A stretch of 17,504 nucleotides of DNA from Bacteroidota bacterium (GCA_027483285.1 JAIXUZ010000362.1:1-17504); one strand, 5' to 3'. Positions 8,392 through 16,150 are shown, counted from the first letter of the stretch. Notes: a model not told the origin generated them from the sequence alone. Numbers and translations: made by a program.

Positions 8392-8418
8392 AAAAAAGCC
8401 CCAGAAAGGGGCTTTTTT
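8392..8418 (-). terminator. intrinsic terminator after the ECF sigma gene
   Basis: An 11-base stem, AAAAAAGCCCC / GGGGCTTTTTT, closes a 5-base AGAAA loop and lies 24 bases past the stop of the minus-strand sigma gene. Flanking A- and T-runs make it work in either direction. Confidence 0.85.
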
Positions 8419-8442
8419 AAAATATTTAATAATAGAATAAAC

Positions 8443-8943
8443 CTATAAATCCACTAGAGCATCCATAAGCTGCTTACGAGCCAAGAATATACGGCTTTTA
8501 ACAGTACCTATAGGTAAATCTAAATGTTCAGCTATTTCTTTATACTTATAGCCTTCAAAATACATCTCAAAAGGAATCTTGTATTCATCTTCTAATAGTT
8601 CAACAGCTTTATAAATTTCCTTTTCGTTCATTTTAGACTCTGCAACCCTACCGCTTGATGCTTGAGGAAGGTTTACATAATACAAATCTTTTGTACCATC
8701 TATTATGGTGCGTGTTTTAGCAGCCCTGCGGTAGTTATTTATGAAGATGTTCTTCATAATTGTATATAACCAGGCTTTTAAATTGGTAGAGTCTGCAAAC
8801 TTATCGCGATATACCATTGCTTTCAACATGGTTTCCTGCAATAAATCCTTTGCCTGTTCGTCGTTAGATGTTAGGCTAAGGGCGAAATACCTTAATTGGT
8901 TTGAAAAAGCCAATATTTGTTTGTTAAATTCTACTGATGACAT
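8443..8943 (-). CDS. ECF sigma-70 factor, paralogue A
   Basis: This RNA polymerase sigma factor has 166 residues from the chosen start. Region 2 is at about 10-75 (LRYFALSLTSNDEQAKDLLQETML ... NLKAWLYTIMKNIFIN) and region 4 at about 110-160 (PFEMYFEGYKYKEIAEHLDLP, IGTVKSRIFLARKQLM, the helix-turn-helix). An in-frame ATG 45 bases further upstream (8988) would add MFTFTEENVKQKIRL. I prefer the ATG at 8943 because the resulting MSSVEFN start aligns with MSTIDFN of the paralogue at the right end. No anti-sigma gene adjoins it. The upstream neighbour on the same strand is the B12-binding MerR gene, and a palindrome-bearing promoter lies between them, so control by that regulator is likely. A terminator follows. 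Confidence 0.93.
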   Translation of the reverse strand: MSSVEFNKQILAFSNQLRYFALSLTSNDEQAKDLLQETMLKAMVYRDKFADSTNLKAWLYTIMKNIFINNYRRAAKTRTIIDGTKDLYYVNLPQASSGRVAESKMNEKEIYKAVELLEDEYKIPFEMYFEGYKYKEIAEHLDLPIGTVKSRIFLARKQLMDALVDL

Positions 8944-9146
8944 AAGGCGGATTTTTTGTTTAACATTTTCCTCTGTAAAGGTAAACAATATTTATTACCA
9001 TCCTACAGTTTGTTGAATTTTTTTTTAAAAAAACTAAACAATAACATAGTATACAATTCAAAAATCCTGCCAAAGAGAGTAAAAGCGATAAAAAAATTTG
9101 TTTACGAGTTAAGGAAAAATACTTAAACAAAACAGCAAACACACAG

Positions 9147-9174
9147 CAAAATTAGGTGTTGCAACACCAATCAA
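9147..9174 (-). promoter_or_regulatory. promoter with palindromic operator upstream of the ECF sigma gene
   Basis: On the minus strand TTG (9174-9172), 17 bases, then TAATTTTG (9154-9147, exact TAnnTTTG). The spacer is filled by the perfect 14-base palindrome GGTGTTGCAACACC (9155-9168), which abuts the -7 box. MerR-family regulators classically bind palindromes in the spacer. Transcription would start about 200 bases before the sigma ATG. The 17-base spacer is at the short end for Bacteroidota. A weak terminator for the merR gene is the alternative. Confidence 0.5.
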
Positions 9175-9235
9175 GTCGTGAGTTAATTTTAATCTAGTAC
9201 TTTTGACAAGTGCCAAATTGACTTAAAACAATATA

Positions 9236-10123
9236 TTATTGTTTGTCAAGAAAAATGACAAAATCATCGATACTTGTAAAATATGAGACACCACTTACAG
9301 GTTTAACCATTTGTTTTGAAACCTGAGGGCCAGCTACAAGTACTTTAGCATCAGGGAAATTATTTCTAAGGCTTTCAAAATAGGATGTAATTAAGGTTGT
9401 GCTGTTAGGAGTAGTAATGAAAGTAAACAAACCTTGTGGTTTATATACATTAGCAGCTGATATTAAATCTACTAATGGCACAGACTGACCAAGATAAAGA
9501 ACCTGTATACCGCGAGACTTAAAGTAATAGTTAGCAAACAACAACCCCAATTCATGAAATTCACCATCGGGTAAAAACAAAATATAGCGTATATCTCTTT
9601 CAGGCAATAATAGACCATCAATAGCAACAATCATTTTGCGGCGGATAAGGCTTGTGACAAAATGTTCCTGTGCAATATTTATTTCGCCTGCTTGCCACAT
9701 TAAGCCCACTTTACGCAAAAAAGGCAGAATAACATAACGCATTGTTGCATCAAACCCAAACTTGATAGTAGTAACAGATATAACTTTTTCAAACATACGT
9801 TCGGAAAAGTCAACCATAGCTATAATAAGCTTATCTATATGTATAGAATAAAAATCATCTGGATCAATAGCTCCTTCAGAAACTACCTCCATTTCTTTAG
9901 TTAACTGATCGCCAGAAAGGCGGCTGAGTTTTGAAATTTTGCCCCCATGCCTTATAAGTTGAGAAAGGTTCAGCAATAACTTAAGTTCAGTATCATCGTA
10001 CCTGCGTATGTTGGTTTCAGTACGCTGGGGCTTTAAAACTCCATAGCGTTGTTCCCATATACGTATGGTATGGGCTTTTACGCCAGACAATCTTTCAAGG
10101 TCTTTTATAGAGTATAACGCCAT
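9236..10123 (-). CDS. MerR-family regulator with B12-binding domain (CarH/LitR-like)
   Basis: This is a 295-residue DNA-binding transcription factor. Residues 3-72 form a MerR winged helix (YSIKDLERLSGVKAHTIRIWEQRYGVL ... RRYDDTELKLL). Residues about 88-170 match the helical cap of methylcobalamin-binding domains. The rest is a Rossmann-type B12 domain with EFHELG (188-193), LGQSVP (211-216) and VAGP (263-266). Residues that in CarH hold adenosylcobalamin seem kept: Trp143, Glu153-His154 (spacing identical to CarH Trp131/Glu141-His142) and a lower axial His190 (CarH His177). CarH/LitR proteins repress genes in the dark and release DNA when light breaks the Co-C bond. Whether this one senses light or only B12 is inference. 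The gene lies upstream of an ECF sigma gene on the same strand and divergent from another. Confidence 0.88.
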   Translation of the reverse strand: MALYSIKDLERLSGVKAHTIRIWEQRYGVLKPQRTETNIRRYDDTELKLLLNLSQLIRHGGKISKLSRLSGDQLTKEMEVVSEGAIDPDDFYSIHIDKLIIAMVDFSERMFEKVISVTTIKFGFDATMRYVILPFLRKVGLMWQAGEINIAQEHFVTSLIRRKMIVAIDGLLLPERDIRYILFLPDGEFHELGLLFANYYFKSRGIQVLYLGQSVPLVDLISAANVYKPQGLFTFITTPNSTTLITSYFESLRNNFPDAKVLVAGPQVSKQMVKPVSGVSYFTSIDDFVIFLDKQ

Positions 10124-10139
10124 AGTTTTATTTTAAATG

Positions 10140-10147
10140 CAAACGTA
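10140..10147 (-). promoter_or_regulatory. -7 element of the merR gene
   Basis: The minus strand reads TACGTTTG, an exact TAnnTTTG, ending 16 bases before the merR ATG. A -33 TTG at the usual distance is not present (candidates are 14 or 25 bases away), so the promoter may be weak or activator-dependent. Confidence 0.45.
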
Positions 10148-10215
10148 AGAACGTTTTAGTGCAATAATTGTTCAACACCAAATAACACTAAACAGTTTTT
10201 TTAACAGTTACGTTT
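10141..10215. promoter_or_regulatory. nested inverted repeats between merR and the divergent sigma gene
   Basis: AAACGTAA (10141-10148) pairs with TTACGTTT (10208-10215), and TTTAGTG (10155-10161) with CACTAAA (10186-10192). Between them lies GTTCAACACCAA (10170-10181), which resembles the half-site GTTGCAACACCAA found upstream of the other sigma gene. The outer arm overlaps the merR -7 box. These look like regulator binding sites in a shared 132-base divergent promoter region. Confidence 0.45.
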
Positions 10216-10217
10216 AC

Positions 10218-10225
10218 TAAATTTG
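10218..10225 (+). promoter_or_regulatory. -7 element of the second ECF sigma gene
   Basis: TAAATTTG matches TAnnTTTG exactly, 30 bases before the ATG. The -33 region is a T-run without a clean TTG, so strength is uncertain. Confidence 0.45.
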
Positions 10226-10255
10226 TAAATTATAGGCATTACAAGCTACACAAAA

Positions 10256-10849
10256 ATGTTATTTATACGGTCTAAAAGCATAAAACAGTTTACCGACGAA
10301 GAGTTGGTAGAACGCTATGTAAATAACCGTAAGAATGAATATATAACCGAGCTTTTTAACCGCTACACAGTAATGGTGTTCGGTGTTTGCATGAAATATC
10401 TAAAAGATGAGGATGAAAGCAAAGATGCTACCATGCAAATTTTTGAGAAGCTTATAACCGACCTGCCTAAACATAACATACGTACTTTCAGGCCCTGGCT
10501 GCACATGGTTACCCGCAATCATTGCCTGATGAAACTAAGGAAAGACTCAAGTATAATTAATGTAAGTACCGATGATTATATTTTAGAAAGCGAAGATTTT
10601 GTGGAAAACGGAACGCATACGCATCATATTATCGAAGCGCATGAAAAAGAAGAAAAATATGTAAAACTGGAAAAAGCTGTTGAAGACCTTACCGATGAGC
10701 AACGAAAATGCATTGAGTTATTTTATTACCAGAAAAAATGTTATGATGAGATTGCTGAGATTACAGGCTACAGCTACAAGCAGGTAAAGAGTTACATACA
10801 AAACGGCAAGCGCAACTTGCGAATTAGTTTGAACAATATAAATGGCTAA
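10256..10849 (+). CDS. ECF sigma-70 factor of a sigma/anti-sigma operon
   Basis: This 197-residue sigma factor has region 2 at about 10-85 (FTDEELVERYVNNRKNEYITELFNRY ... FRPWLHMVTRNHCLMKLRK) and region 4 at about 140-192 (LTDEQRKCIELFYYQKKCYDEIAEI, then YSYKQVKSYIQNGKRNLR as recognition helix). It belongs to a different subgroup from the two paralogous ECF factors in the window; the linker between regions is longer and acidic. Its last 8 bases overlap the start of the next gene (ATGGCTAA), a sign of translational coupling with a probable anti-sigma factor. It is divergent from the B12-binding MerR gene across a 132-base region with an exact -7 box and inverted repeats. Confidence 0.92.
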   Translation: MLFIRSKSIKQFTDEELVERYVNNRKNEYITELFNRYTVMVFGVCMKYLKDEDESKDATMQIFEKLITDLPKHNIRTFRPWLHMVTRNHCLMKLRKDSSIINVSTDDYILESEDFVENGTHTHHIIEAHEKEEKYVKLEKAVEDLTDEQRKCIELFYYQKKCYDEIAEITGYSYKQVKSYIQNGKRNLRISLNNING

Positions 10850-12101
10850 CGATAATTTAAATAACCCACCTGTTAAGGGCGACGATTTACTCTCGTACCT
10901 TAATAATGAGCTAAGCAAGGCCGACAAGCACAAGCTTGAAGGTCAAATGCTCGAGGATGAGTTTTTGGCTGATGCTGCTGAAGGTTTAGGCATGGTTAAA
11001 AATAAAACCGATATGGCCGCAAGCATTGCAGCTATTAATGCCGGCATTTCATCTTCATTAAACAAAACAGCAGCAGCCCCACGTTCATTTTTATCTGTTA
11101 TAGGCAATACAGCCGCTATTGCAGCATCTGTTGCCCTACTTGTTGTTGCCGCTTACTTTTTGTCTCAATACACATCAGATACTAATATGGAAGCGCATAA
11201 AAGCGTTGCCGATAACCAAAAGAATAATTCACAACCCCAGTTTGCCCCGCTAAATGATGGTTCTGTTATTTCAGAAGAATCACCTGCAAAAGCCGACTCT
11301 ATATCAACTCCGTCAGAGAGCCCCGCTAAAAACATAAGTGCTAATAAATACATTTGGACTCCCAAAGCGATTGCTTCAGACGAGGGAAATGTGAGTGAAG
11401 ATGTAGTAATGGAACCCAATGTTGGCAATGCTATTAATGCAACAAATACAGTTGAAATGCCTATAGCACCTGCTAGTCCTGATTTTGACTTATCAAAATA
11501 TGGCCCAGCATCAAACAATGCATACAATAACGATTATAAAAACATAAACCAGTTTAGTACTGTTACCGGTTCTAAAGAAAAAACCAAACCCGAAAAGAAA
11601 AACAAATACCGCAGCGAGGAGGGAAGCACAGACAATGCACCGGGGGTATACATGGATGGGATACTTATTAAGAAAGATAACGACGATAAAGACATTGCTG
11701 ATTCTCCAACTCGATCAGTACTTTATGATAAAGAAGCCCCTGCAGGAACCGATGCTACAGCTAAAGCAATGGACTTGTATAAAAACGGCGATTACCGGGG
11801 CGCAATTAATGAATTAGAAGGTATATTAAAGAAAGACCCTACTAACGTTAAAGCCCTATACTATTCAGGCATGGCCAATAAGTATATGGGTAAAGAAAGT
11901 AAGGCGCTTGATTTTTATAATAAAGTACCTAAAAATAACCCACTGTATGAGAATGCGCAATGGGAAATAGCCCAGATATATAAGTCGAAAAAAAACAATG
12001 CCCAAGCTATTACTGCCTTACAAGAGGTTGTAAATTATAATGGTACGCTTAAAGTACGTGCACAGAATATGATAAAGGAACTTGGAGGCACAATTAAATA
12101 A
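10842..12101 (+). CDS. membrane-anchored anti-sigma-like protein with C-terminal TPR
   Basis: The 419-residue product has a cytoplasmic N-terminus with DDLLSYLNNELSKADKHKLEGQMLEDEFLADAAEGL (about 14-49), as in Bacteroidota anti-sigma-like proteins. One transmembrane helix lies at about 87-107 (IGNTAAIAASVALLVVAAYFL). A long Ser/Asn/Pro-rich linker follows, with a short PGVYMDGILIKKD piece (267-279). TPR-type helices occupy about 305-400 (AMDLYKNGDYRGAINELEGIL, ALYYSGMANKYMGKESKALDFY). The sigma-binding domain would sit in the cytoplasm and the TPR outside it as the signal receiver. The start overlaps the sigma stop by 8 bases, strongly implying it controls that sigma factor. The family link is by pattern; the signal is unknown. 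Confidence 0.78.
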   Translation: MANDNLNNPPVKGDDLLSYLNNELSKADKHKLEGQMLEDEFLADAAEGLGMVKNKTDMAASIAAINAGISSSLNKTAAAPRSFLSVIGNTAAIAASVALLVVAAYFLSQYTSDTNMEAHKSVADNQKNNSQPQFAPLNDGSVISEESPAKADSISTPSESPAKNISANKYIWTPKAIASDEGNVSEDVVMEPNVGNAINATNTVEMPIAPASPDFDLSKYGPASNNAYNNDYKNINQFSTVTGSKEKTKPEKKNKYRSEEGSTDNAPGVYMDGILIKKDNDDKDIADSPTRSVLYDKEAPAGTDATAKAMDLYKNGDYRGAINELEGILKKDPTNVKALYYSGMANKYMGKESKALDFYNKVPKNNPLYENAQWEIAQIYKSKKNNAQAITALQEVVNYNGTLKVRAQNMIKELGGTIK

Positions 12102-12134
12102 TCACACTATTATAGAGTATTATTCAGTCTTATA

Positions 12135-12815
12135 ATGGACACTACAAATTTTTCGGTCAATTCAGCCTATTTGGCTCCTAGTTTATATATGGACTTTAAC
12201 AGCCCGGAGGTGGCTGCTTTTGTGGCCAAACATGCCAAAGGCACAATAGATAAAGAAGTAGCAATAAGCCTATATTATGCCGTACGCGATGGTTTTTGGT
12301 ACGACCCATACCATGTAAACATGAGCCACAAGGCACTAAAGGCCAGTAGCATGATTGAACGTGGCAGCGGATATTGTGTTGAAAAGGCAAATTTTTTAGC
12401 TGCGGTGGCCCGTGCCTGCAATATTCCGGCCAGGCTTGGGTTTGCTATAGTACGCAACCATATTGGTACCGAAAAGCTACAACAAATACTTAAAAGCGAT
12501 TTATTTGTTTTTCATGGGTATACAGAACTGTATATAGATGGACAATGGGTAAAAGCCACCCCTGCTTTTAATAAAGAACTTTGCGAGCGTTTTAATGTAA
12601 CACCGCTTGAGTTTGATGGTGAGCACGATTCTGTTTTTCAAGAGTTTGATGCCCAAGGCAATAAGCACATGGAGTACCTGCACGACTATGGCATATTTGC
12701 CGAAGTACCCCGTGAACTAATGGTAGAAGAACTTAAGAAACATTACCCACACCTGTTTAAAGGCTTAGGCCACAATGATAGCGGCCACTACTTTACTGAG
12801 GGTAACGAAGAATGA
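12135..12815 (+). CDS. transglutaminase-fold (cysteine protease-like) protein
   Basis: This 226-residue protein has no signal peptide or membrane segment, so it is probably cytoplasmic. The transglutaminase-like core spans about 28-150: I-S-L-Y-Y-A-V-R-D-G-F-W-Y-D-P, the nucleophile in RGSGYCVEKANFLAAVARACNIPARLGF (Cys81), and the His in FHGYTELYIDG (His127). Where the family normally has the third catalytic residue (W-x-x-x-D-x-T), this protein reads WVKATPAFN, so the usual Asp is not there and Asn146 or another residue would have to serve. It starts 33 bases after the anti-sigma-like gene with no promoter or terminator visible between, so it probably belongs to the same operon. Its substrate is unknown. 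Confidence 0.82.
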   Translation: MDTTNFSVNSAYLAPSLYMDFNSPEVAAFVAKHAKGTIDKEVAISLYYAVRDGFWYDPYHVNMSHKALKASSMIERGSGYCVEKANFLAAVARACNIPARLGFAIVRNHIGTEKLQQILKSDLFVFHGYTELYIDGQWVKATPAFNKELCERFNVTPLEFDGEHDSVFQEFDAQGNKHMEYLHDYGIFAEVPRELMVEELKKHYPHLFKGLGHNDSGHYFTEGNEE

Positions 12816-12835
12816 CAATAAAAACCTTATATCAT

Positions 12836-12865
12836 AAAAAAATCCCGCTATAAGCGGGATTTTTC
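12836..12865. terminator. bidirectional terminator between convergent genes
   Basis: The stem AAAAATCCCGCT / AGCGGGATTTTT closes an ATA loop. It lies 20 bases past the transglutaminase stop and about 20 bases past the protease stop on the other strand, with A- and T-runs on either side, so it can end both transcripts. Confidence 0.88.
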
Positions 12866-12885
12866 ATTTATAGTAGTATGTTCAA

Positions 12886-15021
12886 TTATTGTTTTGCAAC
12901 AATAACCTTCTTCATTGCTTGTTTGCCATCAGTGCTAAAGCGCACAAAGTAAACACCGTCAGCACCAAACGTTTCGCGTGGTATGGTAATGTTTTGTTGT
13001 CCGGCAAGCATATCGCCATTAAATACATTGGCAACAGTGCGGCCTAACACATCAATCACATCAACCGTAACTTTATCGTTTTTAGGCATGTGGAAAGATA
13101 GTGTAGCAATAGTATTACCTAGTGGATTTGGGAAAAGGCTTAAACCAATTGCATTGTCAAGGTTTTCGTCAACACCTGTAGTATTGGCAATGTTAATTTT
13201 GTCAATATAGAAGTTGTTGCCACCGTAACCGCCACTAGTAAATTCAAATTTAAAACGAACGTTATCCTGGCTTGTAACGTTGTTTGGAAGAGAGATTGTT
13301 TTCTCTGTCCAATAGTTTACGTTAGGTGGTAAGTAAGCACCTGTATATAAACCAGCGTTAGCTAATTCAGATCCTGTGTAAGTAGCGCGTACAGTCCAGG
13401 TTTGTCCGCAATTTAAAGAGTAGTAAACCTTCAACACATCAGTGTTGCCGGTGTCGCTGGCTGCACCAGAGTATGAAAATTTCAAGTTTACAGGAGTTTG
13501 CAGGTTGCTAATATTGTATGAAGGGGTAATTAAATCTTCAATACTACCTTGCAGGTTACCATAATTGTTTACGTAAGCTGAGTGAAACATATCAGCAGCT
13601 GCGCCAATAATACGTTGCCATTTACGACCGCTGTTATCGTAATCAAAAATAAACCATTTATCGTTAAACCACTGCTCGTTTTCAAAGCTTTCAAAATAAC
13701 CCCAATTATTATCATCAGCGGTATTAGAGCTAACTATAATATAATCATTAATGGTTTTGGTAGAAGTACCTTGTGGGTTTGTAACATCAAGAGTCACATC
13801 AAATTTGCCGGGAGTACTGTATGTAATTGTTGGGTTTGTGGCGGTAGATGTACCTGTATTTGCACCTTCAAATGTCCAGTTACGGCTTGAAATTGTTCCG
13901 TTGTAAGAGTTATCGGTAAACGTCACGCTAGTACCTTCGCAAAGCATAACACGGTTAGCAAAAAAATCAGCCTTAGGTTCGCAGGCAATTGGGGGATCGT
14001 TAACTACGCCGGTATTAGCCAAATTTTCAGGGCTCCATAAGTTTTCACGGAAACCTTGAACAACTCCGCTTTCCGGACCTTCTAATACAAAATCCATAAT
14101 AGCCTTTTGGCCTTTACTGAACATGTTCATACACTCATCGTTAGAGTAGTCCATGTAGTTCATAAACATCTCGCCCCTAACAGTATCACCATCAGCACAA
14201 GTGTTAAATTTAGGATAGGTAAAACAACCAAAGTTAGCTTCTTTGTGCACAGGGGTATCAAACACAAGGTCGCTACCGCAATCTTCGTCGCCCCAAATGT
14301 GGCGTAATCCTAGCCAGTGACCAATTTCGTGTGTAGCTGTGCGGCCAACATTGCCAGCAGAAGAACCAATACTGCCAATATAATCAGAACGTATAACAAT
14401 ACCGTCTGTAGCAGTTAAACCACCTAAAGGAAACTGAGCATAGCCCAATACTAAACCTAGGTTTGATATATTACCAATACTTTTAACAACCCAAACGTTT
14501 AAGTAATTATCTCTATTCCAGTAAATTACAGATTTAGCCCCGTTTTGGTTTGATGCACTTAAGGTGCGGGTAGAGTATGTGCGGGTAATACCATCTGTAC
14601 ACTTACCTTCAGGGTCTAAATTTGCCAATACAAACTCAATGTTACAATCGGCAGCAACACTGTCAAAAGCAGCCGGAGTATTAGCTGCGTCAGCGTTAAG
14701 CCTGCGGAAGTCTTCGTTCATAATAGCTACCTGGTCTAAAACCTGAGCTTTGGTAATGTTTTCAGAACCACCTGCATAAAGAATGTGGAAAACAACCGGA
14801 ATAATACGTGGGCCGGCTTTTTCTGATTTTGCTTGCGGATGTGCCGCTAAATAGCTTTGCAAATCGTCCATAAACTGCACATGCTGAGCAGCTAACGTTG
14901 GGCTTTTTGCCAACTCTTTGTGTAAAACTTCGTCAGCAGCGCATTTATTTTGTGCAGGCTCTTGCGCCTGGGCTAAAAAAGCTAATGCTAAAGCTGCTAG
15001 TGTAAACGTAATTTTTCTCAT
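12886..15021 (-). CDS. secreted M43-type zinc metalloprotease with PKD and T9SS domains
   Basis: The 711-residue exported protease is of the pappalysin/cytophagalysin (M43) group. The signal peptide is MRKITFTLAALALAFLAQAQ. The catalytic domain (about 65-330) has the zinc site HEIGHWLGLRH (His231, Glu232, His235, His241) followed by the Met-turn NYMDYS (Met290). A PKD-like domain lies at about 355-435 (CEGTSVTFTDNSYNG ... YSTPGKFDVTLDVTNPQG), then a jelly-roll-like beta region (about 440-620). The C-terminal Por sorting domain ends LFPNPLGN ... VYFVRFSTDGKQAMKKVIVAKQ. The ATG at 15021 is preferred because the frame extended by three codons begins at TTG and puts MVE before the basic signal-peptide start. 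It should be cleaved on export by the type IX system. The substrate is not readable. Confidence 0.92.
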   Translation of the reverse strand: MRKITFTLAALALAFLAQAQEPAQNKCAADEVLHKELAKSPTLAAQHVQFMDDLQSYLAAHPQAKSEKAGPRIIPVVFHILYAGGSENITKAQVLDQVAIMNEDFRRLNADAANTPAAFDSVAADCNIEFVLANLDPEGKCTDGITRTYSTRTLSASNQNGAKSVIYWNRDNYLNVWVVKSIGNISNLGLVLGYAQFPLGGLTATDGIVIRSDYIGSIGSSAGNVGRTATHEIGHWLGLRHIWGDEDCGSDLVFDTPVHKEANFGCFTYPKFNTCADGDTVRGEMFMNYMDYSNDECMNMFSKGQKAIMDFVLEGPESGVVQGFRENLWSPENLANTGVVNDPPIACEPKADFFANRVMLCEGTSVTFTDNSYNGTISSRNWTFEGANTGTSTATNPTITYSTPGKFDVTLDVTNPQGTSTKTINDYIIVSSNTADDNNWGYFESFENEQWFNDKWFIFDYDNSGRKWQRIIGAAADMFHSAYVNNYGNLQGSIEDLITPSYNISNLQTPVNLKFSYSGAASDTGNTDVLKVYYSLNCGQTWTVRATYTGSELANAGLYTGAYLPPNVNYWTEKTISLPNNVTSQDNVRFKFEFTSGGYGGNNFYIDKINIANTTGVDENLDNAIGLSLFPNPLGNTIATLSFHMPKNDKVTVDVIDVLGRTVANVFNGDMLAGQQNITIPRETFGADGVYFVRFSTDGKQAMKKVIVAKQ

Positions 15022-15050
15022 TTCAACCAATATATAGTTATAACAGGAAA

Positions 15051-15081
15051 CAAATATCGTGTATTATCTTATTATGACAAA
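15051..15081 (-). promoter_or_regulatory. promoter of the M43 protease gene
   Basis: On the minus strand TTTG (15081-15078), 19 bases, then GATATTTG (15058-15051), which matches TAnnTTTG at five of its six fixed positions. Transcription would start about 24 bases before the ATG. This argues that the protease is transcribed separately from fabH, which lies 117 bases upstream. Confidence 0.5.
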
Positions 15082-15137
15082 AACATTTTTTGAGTGTTAT
15101 CGGATAAAATTGCTAAACTCCTTAATGGAAAGGCAAT

Positions 15138-16136
15138 CTACCAACGTATTAATGCGGATGCCCAGGTAAATCCTGCTCCAAACGCAGCAATACAAACCAA
15201 GTCTCCTTCATTAACACGACCTTCCTCCCAAGCCTCGCTTAAGGCTAATGGTATAGAGGCTGCAGTAGTGTTGCCGTACTTTTGAATGTTATTAAACACC
15301 TTATCATCACTTAGCCCAAACCGCTCTTGTACAGCTTGCGATATGCGCAGGTTTGCCTGATGGGGTATTAAAAGGTCTATGTCGTCTTTTGTTAAATTAT
15401 TATAGGTTAAAGCTTCGTTAATAACTTCAGGAAAACGAACCACTGCGTTTTTAAACACAAACGGACCATCCATATAAGGCAACATGCTTCCATTTTCAAT
15501 CATCTCTGCTGTAACACGTTCTTTTTTTCGGCTTCCGGGGTTTTCAGTCATTAGCTTTTCTGCGTATGTGCCGTCTGCATGCAGGTGAGTAGATAATACT
15601 CCCCTACCCTCTTTATTTGTTGCCTGTAAGATAGCGGCGCCGGCACCATCGCCAAAAATAACCGCCATGCCACGGCCACGGTCGCTAATTTCCATTACGT
15701 TTGATTGTATCTCGGCCCCAACCAAAAGAATTGTCTTATAAGATCCTGTTTTGATGTACTGGTCGGCAATAGAAAGACCATATATAAAGCCACTGCATTG
15801 CGCCCTAACATCTATGCAAGGTATACCAGGCAAATCCAGTTCGCGTTGCAACAGTACCCCTGACCCAGGGAAATTATAGTCGGGACTAAGGGTGGCAAAT
15901 ACAATCATTTCTATATCAGATACGTTGATACCTGCACGTTCTATAGCCATGCGGGCGGCATTTGCGCCCATTGATGACACTGTGTCTTTTCCTTCGGTAA
16001 AAAACCTCCGCTCTTTTATTCCCGTGCGTTGAACTATCCATTCATCCGTAGTATCCATCTTCTGTACCAAATCGTTGTTTGTTACAACATTCTCTGGCAC
16101 ATAATGTCCTACCGCCTTTATAAGTGTACTTGGCAT
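15138..16136 (-). CDS. fabH: 3-oxoacyl-[acyl-carrier-protein] synthase III
   Basis: This 332-residue condensing enzyme starts fatty-acid synthesis by joining an acyl-CoA to malonyl-ACP in the cytoplasm. The catalytic triad is visible: Cys114 in RAQCSGFIYG, His259 in PHQANLR and Asn289 in YGNTTAAS. Other family marks are DEWIVQRTGIKERR (31-44), FGDGAGAAIL (161-170) and the C-terminal GFTWASALIRW. Length and motifs are those of a standard FabH. It is not beside plsX or rpmF, with which fabH is often found, so it could be a second KASIII copy or a KASIII-like enzyme in a secondary pathway, but the active site gives no sign of divergence. An exact -7 box lies 14 bases upstream. Confidence 0.9.
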   Translation of the reverse strand: MPSTLIKAVGHYVPENVVTNNDLVQKMDTTDEWIVQRTGIKERRFFTEGKDTVSSMGANAARMAIERAGINVSDIEMIVFATLSPDYNFPGSGVLLQRELDLPGIPCIDVRAQCSGFIYGLSIADQYIKTGSYKTILLVGAEIQSNVMEISDRGRGMAVIFGDGAGAAILQATNKEGRGVLSTHLHADGTYAEKLMTENPGSRKKERVTAEMIENGSMLPYMDGPFVFKNAVVRFPEVINEALTYNNLTKDDIDLLIPHQANLRISQAVQERFGLSDDKVFNNIQKYGNTTAASIPLALSEAWEEGRVNEGDLVCIAAFGAGFTWASALIRW

Positions 16137-16150
16137 AAAAAATTTTGCAG

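Noticed and set aside
8944..8988. Longer form of ECF sigma paralogue A with 15 extra N-terminal residues
   Set aside because: The extra residues have no counterpart in the close paralogue, whose start aligns with the internal ATG.
9008..9035. T-run followed by A-run upstream of ECF sigma paralogue A as a terminator
   Set aside because: It has no GC stem; it is simply AT-rich promoter-proximal DNA.
13163..13170. CAACACC-like sequence inside the M43 protease gene
   Set aside because: It is a single half-site within coding sequence, explained by codons.
15022..15030. Start of the M43 protease three codons further upstream
   Set aside because: That codon is TTG; the ATG at 15019-15021 gives a standard signal peptide and a normal leader from the predicted promoter.
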